The notes beneath the pieces are model-generated. The model did no database searches. It had not been told where the DNA came from and worked only from the letters and a program-made list of their open reading frames with translations. This document shows, in pieces, positions 34,600-42,842 of a DNA stretch of 64,000 nucleotides. The translations under genes were made by a program, and so were the position numbers. The number at the start of each line of letters is the position of its first letter. The first letter of the stretch is position 1. The stretch covers positions 1 through 64,000 of the forward strand of contig DIWN01000058.1 in NCBI GenBank assembly GCA_002423495.1. The letters run 5' to 3'. This DNA is from Anaerolineaceae bacterium UBA6105 (GTDB lineage Bacteria; Chloroflexota; Anaerolineae; Anaerolineales; Anaerolineaceae).

Positions 34600-34971
34600 A
34601 TGAAATTTTTGGATGTAATTGCTATTTGTGAAGGCACGCTCGTCACACCAGATGTAGACCAAGTTCCAGAAATCAAAGGCGGCTTTGCTGGCGATCTGAT
34701 GAGTGATGTGCTTGCTTCGATCCAGTCTGAAGCGGTGCTTATAACTGGTCTCTGCAATCCCCAGGTTGTTCGCACAGCTTTAATTGCAGATGTCCGCTTG
34801 ATCATTTTTGCGCGGGGAAAGAAACCTGGCAATGATATCCTCCATCTTGCAAAAGAGGAAAACCTACCTGTTGCTACTTCGCACCTGGGTCTCTACGAGA
34901 TTTCAGGCCGGCTCTCCCAAGCCGGATTACCCAGCTGTGAAGTGGAATTGAATCTCTTTCCAAACGACTAG
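34600..34971 (+). CDS. DRTGG-domain protein
   Basis: 123 residues forming a single DRTGG-type alpha/beta domain (GGFAGDLMSDVLA near residues 28-40, and VVRTALIADVRLIIF). The domain is of unknown biochemical function but is typical of small regulatory genes ahead of multimeric hydrogenase operons in Thermotogae and Clostridia. First gene of a run of four ending in a PHP protein. A TAAGAGGAT sequence precedes the ATG. Confidence 0.8.
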   Translation: MKFLDVIAICEGTLVTPDVDQVPEIKGGFAGDLMSDVLASIQSEAVLITGLCNPQVVRTALIADVRLIIFARGKKPGNDILHLAKEENLPVATSHLGLYEISGRLSQAGLPSCEVELNLFPND

Positions 34972-34977
34972 GCTTTA

Positions 34978-35928
34978 ATGAGCGACCAGGCTACTGTCTC
35001 CGATAAAAATGCTGGCATGATCACCAGGGTTGAGGAACTTGGCTATGAACTAAAAATCGGCCAGGTGATGACCACAAAGGTTGTCACACTCTCCCCTGAG
35101 ACAACCATTCTTGAAGCGCTTGATGTGTTCAAACAACATCGCATCTCGGGCACTCCAGTTACGGTTGAAGGCGAACTTGTTGGCATCATTTCCACCGAAG
35201 ACCTGATCCGTGCTCTAAGGGACGGGAGAATCGATCGCAGCGTCTCAACCTACATGACTAAAGATTTGATCACTGTCAAAGCCACAGACTACATTGTGGA
35301 AGCCCTGAAGGTATTTGCAAAAACAAAAGTCGGACGCTTGCCAGTTGTGAATGAGAACAACAAATTGATTGGGCTGATTACCAAAGGAGATATTACCAAC
35401 GGCTTGTTAACCGCCCTTCAACGGGACTATCAGGCTGAGGAAATTATCCGTTATCGCGCTTCACACCTGTTTGAGGACATCGAATCCGACCGCACCAGCC
35501 TCATCCTGCGGTATCGCATCATCAAAGATGACTTTGTCCACGGTGGTGCAGCTTCCAACAACATCAAAAGAGCCCTCCTGCGCCTGGGCGCGAACCGACA
35601 GATCGCCAGAAAATGTGGAATTGCTGTATATGAATCTGAGATGAACCTGATCATCCACACCAACAACGGCGGCTTCCTTAGGGTCGAAATAGAGCCACAC
35701 AAAATTACGATAGAAGCTTATGATGATGGACCCGGCATTGATGACGTCGAAAAAGCCTTAACCCCTGGATATTCCACCGCCACCGAAGAGATCCGCGACA
35801 AAGGCTTTGGGGCAGGTATGGGTTTGGTCAACATTCGCTCCTGTGTCGATGAAATGAGCCTCAAGTCCTCAAAGGAAAGCGGCACAAATCTATTTATGAC
35901 CATGTATTTGGACAAACCCGGAAATTGA
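34978..35928 (+). CDS. CBS-pair protein with HATPase (anti-sigma/serine-kinase-like) domain
   Basis: 316 residues. Two CBS motifs at about 24-145 (MTTKVVTLSPET, MTKDLITVKATD) form an adenine-nucleotide-sensing pair. After a helical linker comes a GHKL ATPase domain (about 190-316) with the N-box region NNIKRAL, DDGPGI and the glycine-rich lid KGFGAGMGLVNI. Such proteins are thought to sense energy or redox charge and act as kinases or anti-sigma-like switches. Likely regulator of the hydrogenase genes downstream; target unknown. Confidence 0.85.
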   Translation: MSDQATVSDKNAGMITRVEELGYELKIGQVMTTKVVTLSPETTILEALDVFKQHRISGTPVTVEGELVGIISTEDLIRALRDGRIDRSVSTYMTKDLITVKATDYIVEALKVFAKTKVGRLPVVNENNKLIGLITKGDITNGLLTALQRDYQAEEIIRYRASHLFEDIESDRTSLILRYRIIKDDFVHGGAASNNIKRALLRLGANRQIARKCGIAVYESEMNLIIHTNNGGFLRVEIEPHKITIEAYDDGPGIDDVEKALTPGYSTATEEIRDKGFGAGMGLVNIRSCVDEMSLKSSKESGTNLFMTMYLDKPGN

Positions 35929-35941
35929 GGTCCGACGATCC

Positions 35942-36301
35942 ATGTGCTCACTCCAGACTATTTTAGACACCATCGAACTTCAAGTTCTGACAGAACCACT
36001 CGAGTACTCGCAAATTGAAATCACATCCGGCTACACTTCGGACCTTCTCAGTTGCGTAATGACTGGCGCCCTGGCTGATGGTATTTGGGTCACTTTGATT
36101 GCCAACATCAACATTGTGGCGGTTGCTTCCTTGTTGGAAATTCCCGCCATCATCATCACAGAAAATGCTCAACCGGATGCAGCCGCCATTGCCCGCGCAA
36201 ACCAGGAAGGCATCGTGCTGCTCTCCACGCCCGTTGGAAGTTACCAGATCGTTGGAAGACTCTGGGAACTGGGGATTAAAGATACTGATCCAAACCAATG
36301 A
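35942..36301 (+). CDS. Second DRTGG-like protein
   Basis: 119 residues, similar in fold and core pattern to the first (SGYTSDLLSCVMTGALADG, then GIVLLSTPVGSYQIVGRL). It keeps the hydrophobic skeleton but shares few identical residues with it. Overlaps the PHP gene by 4 bases. The pair may form a heterodimer; function unknown. Confidence 0.75.
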   Translation: MCSLQTILDTIELQVLTEPLEYSQIEITSGYTSDLLSCVMTGALADGIWVTLIANINIVAVASLLEIPAIIITENAQPDAAAIARANQEGIVLLSTPVGSYQIVGRLWELGIKDTDPNQ

Positions 36302-37011
36302 AAAGCCTCAAGGCAGAACTCCATATCCACACCGTGCTCTCTCCCTGTGCCACGTTGGAAATGCTGCCACCTTTTATTGTCGAACGCGCCCTCGAAACCC
36401 ACACACACCTGATTGCGATAACTGATCATAACGCCAGTGCCAACGTACCCGCCGTTATCAAAGCTGCAGAAGGCAGCGAGCTGACCGTCCTGCCCGGGAT
36501 AGAGCTTACCACTGCAGAGGAAATTCACGTTGTATGCCTTTTTGATACGTACTCACAACTGGCAGAGTTCCAAAAAATTGTCGATCAAAATTTGCCGAAT
36601 ATTCCCAATAATCCTGACTTCTTTGGCATGCAGTTGATCGTGGACTCAGAGGGGAATTATGTCGATACAGAAGAACGCCTTCTCAGCAACGCCACCTTTC
36701 TCTCGATCAACGAAGCTCAACGGCATGTGCAGCGCCTGGGAGGTATCTTCATCCCTGCCCACGTTAATCGGGAGGAGAATGGTCTCTTGCCCCGCCTCGG
36801 CGGCATTCCTCCTGAACTGAATTTATCGGTCCTCGAGATTTACGGCATTTCCAAAGCTGAAGCTATCCAACGCTATCCCTGCCTTAAAGATTACCATCTC
36901 ATCCCCAGTTCCGATGCCCATGATCTTGACGCAATCTCGGGCGTCCTGCGGTTGGAATTGGAGGAAATTTCCGTTGCGGCATTACTTCAGGCCTTTCAAA
37001 CCCAATATTGA
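36298..37011 (+). CDS. PHP-domain metal-dependent phosphoesterase
   Basis: 237 residues. PHP metal motifs: LHIHTVLSPC at the start, ITDHNAS near 40, PAHVNRE in the middle and SSDAHDLD near the C-terminus. Close to the small PHP proteins found beside hydrogenase and DRTGG genes. Substrate not deducible (phosphoesters, possibly a nucleotide). Last gene of the four-gene regulatory run. Confidence 0.85.
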   Translation: MKSLKAELHIHTVLSPCATLEMLPPFIVERALETHTHLIAITDHNASANVPAVIKAAEGSELTVLPGIELTTAEEIHVVCLFDTYSQLAEFQKIVDQNLPNIPNNPDFFGMQLIVDSEGNYVDTEERLLSNATFLSINEAQRHVQRLGGIFIPAHVNREENGLLPRLGGIPPELNLSVLEIYGISKAEAIQRYPCLKDYHLIPSSDAHDLDAISGVLRLELEEISVAALLQAFQTQY

Positions 37012-37266
37012 TAAGAAATGAATTGCTATCCTCATTGTATTGAAGTAAAATCATTGTGAAAATTTTTGCATTTAGATTACTACAGAGACAATCTTGCCAG
37101 AGATTTGTTTTTTACTGCCTGGATGATCCTCTGTAGAAGGGAAAAAGATTGATTAATATAATTCAAACCCTGCGAGCAACCTTTAACAATCCGGTAAGGT
37201 TTTTATCAACTGCTTATAGCAGATAATGTCAACGCACCTAGCGTAAAAAATCCACAAAGGAAGATC
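37012..37266 (+). promoter_or_regulatory. Intergenic control region before the first NuoE/NuoF pair
   Basis: A 255-base AT-rich gap. It holds a Rex-like half-site TTGTGAA at 37054-37060 (full 18-mer 37054-37071 matches 11 of 14 fixed positions of the Rex consensus), 8-base inverted repeats at 37080-37087 and 37129-37136, and a TATAAT at 37157-37162 with no good -35. No gene seen. It should contain the promoter of the operon, but I cannot place it firmly. Confidence 0.45.
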
Positions 37267-37758
37267 ATGGAAGAGAACCCAACCCTAACCAAGCCCACAA
37301 CTGATGACCTCAAGCAGGAAATTTCATTAATCCTGCAAGGAATAAACAAGGACCGGGAGAATCTGATCCCAATTCTCCACAAAATTACCCTACGATTTGG
37401 TTACATCTCCAGCCAGGCATTATACGAAGTTAGCGAACAAACAGCCATTCCACTTTCTGAAGTGTTCTCTGTCGCCACCTTCTACCGCATGCTCCCCACC
37501 GAGGAGCGCGGCAGGCATGTGATTCTCTTCTGCGAGAGCCTGCCTTGCCACGTTGTTGGAGGGCGGGAAGTATTGCAAGCCCTAAAGGCAGAACTCCAGC
37601 TTGAACCAGGCCAAACCAACCCGGATAAGAAGTGGACACTTCTGACCACCAGCTGCCTGGGTGTGTGCAATTTTGGTCCGGTCATCTCAATCGATGGCAA
37701 CATCCACGGGAATCTAACACCGGAATCCCTTCCAGAAATCCTGAAAAAATACGAGTAG
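37267..37758 (+). CDS. NuoE-like [2Fe-2S] subunit, copy 1
   Basis: 163 residues. Thioredoxin-like [2Fe-2S] domain with all four ligands: C-x4-C in FCESLPC and C-x3-C in SCLGVC. Equivalent to HoxE/HydC, passing electrons between the NADH-binding flavoprotein and partner subunits. Forms a pair with the NuoF-like gene 8 bases downstream; a second such pair occurs at 39559-42822. Confidence 0.9.
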   Translation: MEENPTLTKPTTDDLKQEISLILQGINKDRENLIPILHKITLRFGYISSQALYEVSEQTAIPLSEVFSVATFYRMLPTEERGRHVILFCESLPCHVVGGREVLQALKAELQLEPGQTNPDKKWTLLTTSCLGVCNFGPVISIDGNIHGNLTPESLPEILKKYE

Positions 37759-37766
37759 GAGCCGCA

Positions 37767-39383
37767 ATGAAAACAGTACGTTCAATGGTTTTAGTATCGA
37801 ACGATATCAAAAGCAAAGCCAACGCCTCGCAAGAAGTCATTGATGCTTTCAACCTGGCAATCAAAAAGCTGGATCTCGCCGATGAAGTGGCAGTTTCCAC
37901 CATTCCTGAGGTTGGTACGGTCCGAAGCTTACCTTTGGTGGTGATTTTCCCGGAAGCCACGGTGTATGCTCCAGTGAAACCCGAGGATGTTCCTCACCTG
38001 GTTGAAGAACATCTCTATAAAGGCCGTGAAGTTCCGGATCTGAAGGTGAAAGACGCTGACACTTTACGAAAAGTTGCCTGGCTCACCCAGCGGAAAGGAA
38101 CCCTGCCTGCTGAGAATAAAATCGTTCTAAAAAATGTTGGCCTAATAGATCCTGAAAGCATTGATGAGTTCTTTGCGTACGAAGGTGGACAGGCTTTTGC
38201 CACAGCCCTCCAGATGACCCCAGAGCTAGTTGTTGAGGTTATCAAAGCCTCTGGTTTGCGTGGTCGCGGAGGGGCTGGCTTCCCTGCCGGCATCAAATGG
38301 GATTCTGTTCGCAGAACGCCCGGCAAAAAGAAGTATGTGATTTGTAACGCCGATGAAAGCGAACCGGGCACCTTCAAGGACCGCATCATCATGGAAGGCG
38401 ATCCATTCACCATCATAGAGGCAATGTTGATTGCAGGCTATGCAGTCGGCGCAGATGAAGGGTACATCTATATCCGCGGAGAGTACCAACTTGCGCTCGA
38501 ACGTGTGCAAAAAGCTATCCAACAAGCCCGTGAATACGGCGTGCTGGGAAAAGACATTTTTGGCTCAGGTTTTGACTTCGATCTTCACATTCATGCTGGT
38601 GCAGGTGCTTACATCTGTGGCGAAGAAACTGCCTTGCTCGAGTCTATCGAAGGCGGCCGCGGTGAGCCGCGTGTCAAGCCCCCATATCCCACCACTTCTG
38701 GTCTTTGGGCTATGCCAACACTGATCAACAACGTAGAAACTTTTGCCAATATCCCACCGATCATCCTCAACGGCGCAGATTGGTTTAAATCCTTTGGCAC
38801 ACCTTCAAGCCCTGGCACCAAGGTCTACACCATCTTGGGCAATGTCAACAATACAGGATTGATTGAAGTTCCGATGGGGATCACTCTACGTGAAGTCATC
38901 AACATTTACGGCAAAGGAACCAAGGGCGGGCAGTTTAAATTTGCCCAGACTGGTGGTTCCAGTGGATCGATCATTCCTGCTGCGCTGCAAGATACCCCAA
39001 TGGACTTTGACTCTTTCAGAAAAGTTGGCGTAGCTTTGGGCTCTGGCGCGCTATTGATCTGCAATGATTCCAACTGCATTGTTGACTCAGTACGTGTTCT
39101 AACCCGCTTCTTCCAGGAGGAATGCTGCGGAAAATGCGTTCCATGTCGCGTTGGCACGGATCAAGCCTGGAAGGTCCTGACCGACATCTCAGAAGGGCGC
39201 GGAAAAATTGAAGATATCGCCCAATTGGAATGGCTCTGCAAAGGCATGGAAGAGTTTTCCAACTGCGGCTTGGGTCAGACAGCAGGAACACCGATCAAAA
39301 ATATGCTCGACCACTTCCGTGCGGAAGTTGAAGCCCATATCAAACTTGGTGTCTGCCCCACTGGCGTTTGCCCCATGAGCTGA
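37767..39383 (+). CDS. NuoF-like NADH-binding flavoprotein, copy 1
   Basis: 538 residues. Contains the FMN/NADH Rossmann-like domain (GRGGAGFPAGIKW, ICNADESEPGTFKDR, GAGAYICGEETAL) and the [4Fe-4S] motif CCGKCVPCRVGTDQAW. It lacks the C-terminal two-cluster ferredoxin present in copy 2. The N-terminal thioredoxin-like domain (about 1-95) contains no cysteine and cannot hold a [2Fe-2S] cluster. ATG at 37767 follows TAGGAG; a longer in-frame start inside nuoE is rejected. It may serve a separate NADH module for another dehydrogenase or hydrogenase. Confidence 0.9.
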   Translation: MKTVRSMVLVSNDIKSKANASQEVIDAFNLAIKKLDLADEVAVSTIPEVGTVRSLPLVVIFPEATVYAPVKPEDVPHLVEEHLYKGREVPDLKVKDADTLRKVAWLTQRKGTLPAENKIVLKNVGLIDPESIDEFFAYEGGQAFATALQMTPELVVEVIKASGLRGRGGAGFPAGIKWDSVRRTPGKKKYVICNADESEPGTFKDRIIMEGDPFTIIEAMLIAGYAVGADEGYIYIRGEYQLALERVQKAIQQAREYGVLGKDIFGSGFDFDLHIHAGAGAYICGEETALLESIEGGRGEPRVKPPYPTTSGLWAMPTLINNVETFANIPPIILNGADWFKSFGTPSSPGTKVYTILGNVNNTGLIEVPMGITLREVINIYGKGTKGGQFKFAQTGGSSGSIIPAALQDTPMDFDSFRKVGVALGSGALLICNDSNCIVDSVRVLTRFFQEECCGKCVPCRVGTDQAWKVLTDISEGRGKIEDIAQLEWLCKGMEEFSNCGLGQTAGTPIKNMLDHFRAEVEAHIKLGVCPTGVCPMS

Positions 39384-39471
39384 AATTGAAAAGCTCTGAT
39401 TAGAAAGACTCTGCGGGTTGGTCTGCAAGAGGCAAACTGACCTGCTTCATTTTATAAAGTAACTTAGAAGG

Positions 39472-39500
39472 TTGACCAAACTACTTGAATTGAGTACACT
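39472..39500 (+). promoter_or_regulatory. Promoter of the NiFe-hydrogenase operon
   Basis: TTGACC (39472-39477) and TACACT (39495-39500) are 17 bases apart. Predicted start near 39507, inside the palindrome listed next. It makes the operon from 39559 independent of the upstream NuoE/NuoF pair. Confidence 0.75.
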
Positions 39501-39502
39501 AC

Positions 39503-39520
39503 GTGTAATATTTTTCACAA
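39503..39520 (+). promoter_or_regulatory. Rex- or Crp/Fnr-like operator over the transcription start
   Basis: The 18-mer has a perfect right half TTCACAA and an imperfect left half, 11 of 14 fixed positions of the Rex consensus; its core TGTAA-N6-TCACA also fits Crp/Fnr-type sites with one mismatch. Its place over the start site suits a repressor. A related site with the opposite half conserved lies at 37054-37071. Confidence 0.45.
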
Positions 39521-39558
39521 AGGTAACAAGCCTTTGAGATATAGGAGCATGTAACAAA

Positions 39559-40071
39559 ATGACATCAACACCCATGCAGCTGGATCCCCTCGAGAATCCC
39601 AAAATGAGAGAAGTTATCGATAATACCATCTCAGAATTCGGAGATCAAAATGGCGCTTTGATGGTAGTTCTCAACCACCTCCAGGAGAGAGTGGGCTTTA
39701 TCACCAAACCAATGCAAGCTTACGTTGCCGAAAAACTGGGTGTTCCAGTGAGCAAGGTCCATGGTGTGGTATCTTTTTATTCTTTCTTCACCACAGAACC
39801 CCGCGGTAAACATGTTGTAAAATTCTGCATAGGTACTGCCTGCTACGTTGGCGGAGCTTCCCAATTGATTGATAAAGCCAAGCAAGTGCTGGCCATCGAA
39901 CCCGGTCAAACTACTCCAGACGGGCTGATCACCCTCGAAGTCTGCCGTTGTGTGGGAGCTTGCAGCCAGGCACCTGTTGTGGTGGTGGACGAAGCCAATC
40001 ATGGGCGAGTGAAGCCTTCTCAATTCGGTAAGGTTTTGACGGATATCCAAAAAAGCGAGGCGGCAGTTTGA
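39559..40071 (+). CDS. NuoE-like [2Fe-2S] subunit, copy 2
   Basis: 170 residues with a complete cysteine set (CIGTAC and CRCVGAC). Helical N-terminal region, then the thioredoxin-like [2Fe-2S] domain. HoxE/HydC-type subunit of the NADH module of the hydrogenase. First gene of the operon; its TGA overlaps the TTG start of the ATPase gene. Confidence 0.9.
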   Translation: MTSTPMQLDPLENPKMREVIDNTISEFGDQNGALMVVLNHLQERVGFITKPMQAYVAEKLGVPVSKVHGVVSFYSFFTTEPRGKHVVKFCIGTACYVGGASQLIDKAKQVLAIEPGQTTPDGLITLEVCRCVGACSQAPVVVVDEANHGRVKPSQFGKVLTDIQKSEAAV

Positions 40072-40646
40072 GAGAACTCTCGCTTCACCTTCTTGACATT
40101 GCCGAAAACAGCATCTCTGCTGGGGCAACAAGAATCGTGATTTCCGTGCATGAAGATCTGGTGGCTGACGAGCTGTGGCTTGCGGTCACCGACAACGGCA
40201 AGGGTATGTCCCCTGAGATGGTCGCCAACGTACTGGACCCCTTTTTCACCACCCGAACTACTCGTAAAGTCGGCCTGGGCATTCCTCTGCTTAAACAAGC
40301 AGCTGAAGCATGTAATGGATTCCTAACCGTGGAATCAGAGTTGGGTAAAGGTACAAAACTCACTACTAAGTTCCAACACAGCCACATCGACCGCATGCCT
40401 TTGGGAAACCTCGAAGACACGATCATCACCCTGCTTTTAGGCACCCCTTCGGTAAACTGGGTTTTCGATTATCAATATAATGACCAAAGCTTTGAATTTG
40501 ACGATACTGAATTTAAGGAAGCTCTGGGCGATCTGCCCTTGAGTGATTTCCGTGTAATTGAATTTTTATCCAACACCATCATCCATGGTATTACAAACGC
40601 AAAAAACATCACCACCGAAAAAGGAGTCGTGTATGCCAACCATTAA
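40068..40646 (+). CDS. Sensorless GHKL ATPase (hydrogenase-associated)
   Basis: 192 residues. HATPase core with the N-box DIAENSISAGA, DNGKGM, and a short lid ending VGLGIPLL, but no HisKA domain and no sensor region. The C-terminal 80 residues are a separate small domain. Such genes lie between NuoE and ferredoxin genes in [FeFe]-hydrogenase clusters; the partner is unknown. A TTG start is used, preceded by GAGG, overlapping the nuoE stop. Confidence 0.8.
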   Translation: MRELSLHLLDIAENSISAGATRIVISVHEDLVADELWLAVTDNGKGMSPEMVANVLDPFFTTRTTRKVGLGIPLLKQAAEACNGFLTVESELGKGTKLTTKFQHSHIDRMPLGNLEDTIITLLLGTPSVNWVFDYQYNDQSFEFDDTEFKEALGDLPLSDFRVIEFLSNTIIHGITNAKNITTEKGVVYANH

Positions 40647-41001
40647 ATCTCTCGATGACCTCAAAAGACTGCGTGAGGAAGCCCAGAAAGTCAAGGAACT
40701 ACGGGACCAGACAGGCAAAACTCAAATTGTAGTCGGAATGGGAACTATCGGTATCGCCGCTGGTGCCCGTGAAACTTTGAAGGCAATCCTCAACTATATC
40801 GAGGATCATCACCTTCCCGATATCATTTTGCGCCAGACCGGCAACATTGGTCTCGGAGGTCAGGACCCGGTTGTGCAAGTGATCCTTCCTGGTGCTGAAA
40901 CTGTAACTTATGGCAAAGTTACTCCTGCTATCGCTGCCAGGATTATGGATGAACATGTCGTCAAGGGAAACATCGTCCAGGAATTCCGAATAGAAGCCTG
41001 A
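40633..41001 (+). CDS. Thioredoxin-like [2Fe-2S]-ferredoxin homologue lacking all cysteines
   Basis: 122 residues. The sequence tracks the small (2Fe-2S) ferredoxin of hydrogenase operons (VVGMGTIGIAAGARETL, RQTGNIGLGGQDP), but every ligand cysteine is replaced: T-C-G became T-I-G, and T-G-C-I-G-x-C became T-G-N-I-G-x-G. It therefore cannot bind the cluster and probably serves a structural role, such as holding NuoF. ATG at 40633 follows AAGGAG; it overlaps the ATPase gene by 14 bases. Confidence 0.82.
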   Translation: MPTIKSLDDLKRLREEAQKVKELRDQTGKTQIVVGMGTIGIAAGARETLKAILNYIEDHHLPDIILRQTGNIGLGGQDPVVQVILPGAETVTYGKVTPAIAARIMDEHVVKGNIVQEFRIEA

Positions 41002-41037
41002 GTTTGGGCTTAATCAATTAGGAAGGTAAGTATAGAT

Positions 41038-42822
41038 ATGGCGTACTATCGTTCAACCGTGCTTGTCTCTATGGATCCTGCTTGTATTGACAAAGGGGCG
41101 TTAGCTGTCAAGGAACAACTGATCAACGAGTTGGCAAACCTTAACCTGTCGGAAGAAGTCCAGGTTATGGATATCCCCAGAATTGGAGACCCCGAAACTG
41201 AAGGTCCTGATATTCTGGTCTACCCTGAAGGTAGCCACTACATCCAATTGACCACAGCAACCGTTGGTCCCATTGTGATTGAACACTTCATCAAAGGTCG
41301 CGAGCTTCAACAATATAAAGCTCAAATGCGCGATGTCACCGATGAGGAGCTCCGTGAACCCAAAGACAAGGAAATTCGTGTCATCCTTGAAAACATTGGA
41401 AAGATTGATCCTCGAAATATTGAGGATTACATTGCGGTCGATGGCTACCAAGCTCTGGCAAAGGTCCTTGGTGAGATGAGTCCGGAAGAAGTTATCCAGA
41501 CTATTCTCGATTCCAAATTGCGTGGTCGCGGTGGCGCTGGTTTTCCAACCGGTTTAAAGTGGAAATTTGCCCGGCAATCACCGGATACTCCAAAATACAT
41601 GGTTTGCAACGCTGACGAAGGCGACCCCGGCGCGTTCATGAACCGTAAGGTTCTGGAAGGCGATCCTCACTCAGTACTCGAAGGCATGACTATCGGCGCG
41701 TACGCCGTAGGCGCCAACCAGGGCTATGTTTACTGCCGTGCTGAATATCCCATCGCCGTCAGCACGCTCAACACAGCCATCGAACAAGCCAGGGAATACG
41801 GCCTGCTCGGCAAAGATATCCTCGGATCCGGTTTTGATTTTGATATTGAAGTCCGCATGGGTGCAGGCGCGTTTGTTTGCGGTGAAGAAACCGCATTGCT
41901 GGCTTCCATTGAAGGCGCTCGCGGTGAACCTCGCGTTCGCCCTCCCTTCCCTGCCTCAAAAGGCCTGTGGGGCAAACCCACCAATATCAACAATGTAGAA
42001 ACTTATGCTAACGTTCCAAAGATCATCCATCGCGGTCTTGAGTGGTACACCAGCATGGGTTCCGAGAAAAGCAAGGGCACAAAAACATTTGCCCTCGCCG
42101 GCGATCTCGTCCACACTGGTCTGATTGAAGTACCTTTCGGCACGACGCTGCGCGAGATTATCAACGACATCGGCGGCGGCATCAAAGATGGAAAAGCCTT
42201 CAAGGCCGTCCAAACTGGTGGTCCAATGGGTGGATGTTTGCCCGAAGAGTTCCTTGATCTTCCTGTGGATTACGAAACGCTCGGTGCTGCTGGCTCCATC
42301 ATGGGCTCGGGCGGGATGATCGTGATGGACGAAGAAACTTGCATGGTGGACATTGCCCGTTTCTTCATGGAATTCACTCAGGATGAATCCTGCGGCAAGT
42401 GCGTTCCCTGCCGTGTTGGCACGCGCCGTCTACTCGAGATCCTTGAGCGCATTTGCGCTGGCAAGGGCGTCCCCGAAGACATCCCTCTGCTCAGGCAGCT
42501 TTGCGACGAGATCATCCAGGATAGCCTTTGCGGTCTGGGGCAAGGCGCGCCAAATCCAGTCATATCCACGATGAAACACTTCATGGATGAGTACGAGGCG
42601 CACATCTACGAGAAGCGCTGCCCCGCAAAGGTCTGCCGAAGCCTGATCACCTTCGAAATTCTGGCAGATAATTGCACCGGCTGCACCGTTTGCGCGCGCA
42701 ACTGCCCGGTCAACGCAATTAGTGGTGAGAGAAAACAAACCCACGTAATTGATACAGAGCTTTGTATACGCTGCGGTATCTGCAAGCAAGTTTGTAACTT
42801 TGATGCGGTTGTCATCAATTAA
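41038..42822 (+). CDS. NuoF-like NADH-binding flavoprotein with C-terminal ferredoxin, copy 2
   Basis: 594 residues. Degenerate N-terminal thioredoxin-like domain with only Cys16 of the four ligands left; FMN/NADH domain (GRGGAGFPTGLKW, VCNADEGDPGAFMNR, GAGAFVCGEETALL); the [4Fe-4S] motif SCGKCVPCRVGTRR; and a C-terminal ferredoxin (CTGCTVCARNCPV and CIRCGICKQVC). This is the HoxF/HydB type of the NAD-linked hydrogenases, and the likely site of NADH oxidation or formation. Confidence 0.92.
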   Translation: MAYYRSTVLVSMDPACIDKGALAVKEQLINELANLNLSEEVQVMDIPRIGDPETEGPDILVYPEGSHYIQLTTATVGPIVIEHFIKGRELQQYKAQMRDVTDEELREPKDKEIRVILENIGKIDPRNIEDYIAVDGYQALAKVLGEMSPEEVIQTILDSKLRGRGGAGFPTGLKWKFARQSPDTPKYMVCNADEGDPGAFMNRKVLEGDPHSVLEGMTIGAYAVGANQGYVYCRAEYPIAVSTLNTAIEQAREYGLLGKDILGSGFDFDIEVRMGAGAFVCGEETALLASIEGARGEPRVRPPFPASKGLWGKPTNINNVETYANVPKIIHRGLEWYTSMGSEKSKGTKTFALAGDLVHTGLIEVPFGTTLREIINDIGGGIKDGKAFKAVQTGGPMGGCLPEEFLDLPVDYETLGAAGSIMGSGGMIVMDEETCMVDIARFFMEFTQDESCGKCVPCRVGTRRLLEILERICAGKGVPEDIPLLRQLCDEIIQDSLCGLGQGAPNPVISTMKHFMDEYEAHIYEKRCPAKVCRSLITFEILADNCTGCTVCARNCPVNAISGERKQTHVIDTELCIRCGICKQVCNFDAVVIN

Positions 42823-42842
42823 GAGAAGCGAGGAGAATATTT

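Noticed and set aside
37054..37162. A full sigma-70 promoter at TATAAT 37157
   Set aside because: The sequence 17 bases upstream (TAGAAG) does not resemble a -35, and there is no extended -10.
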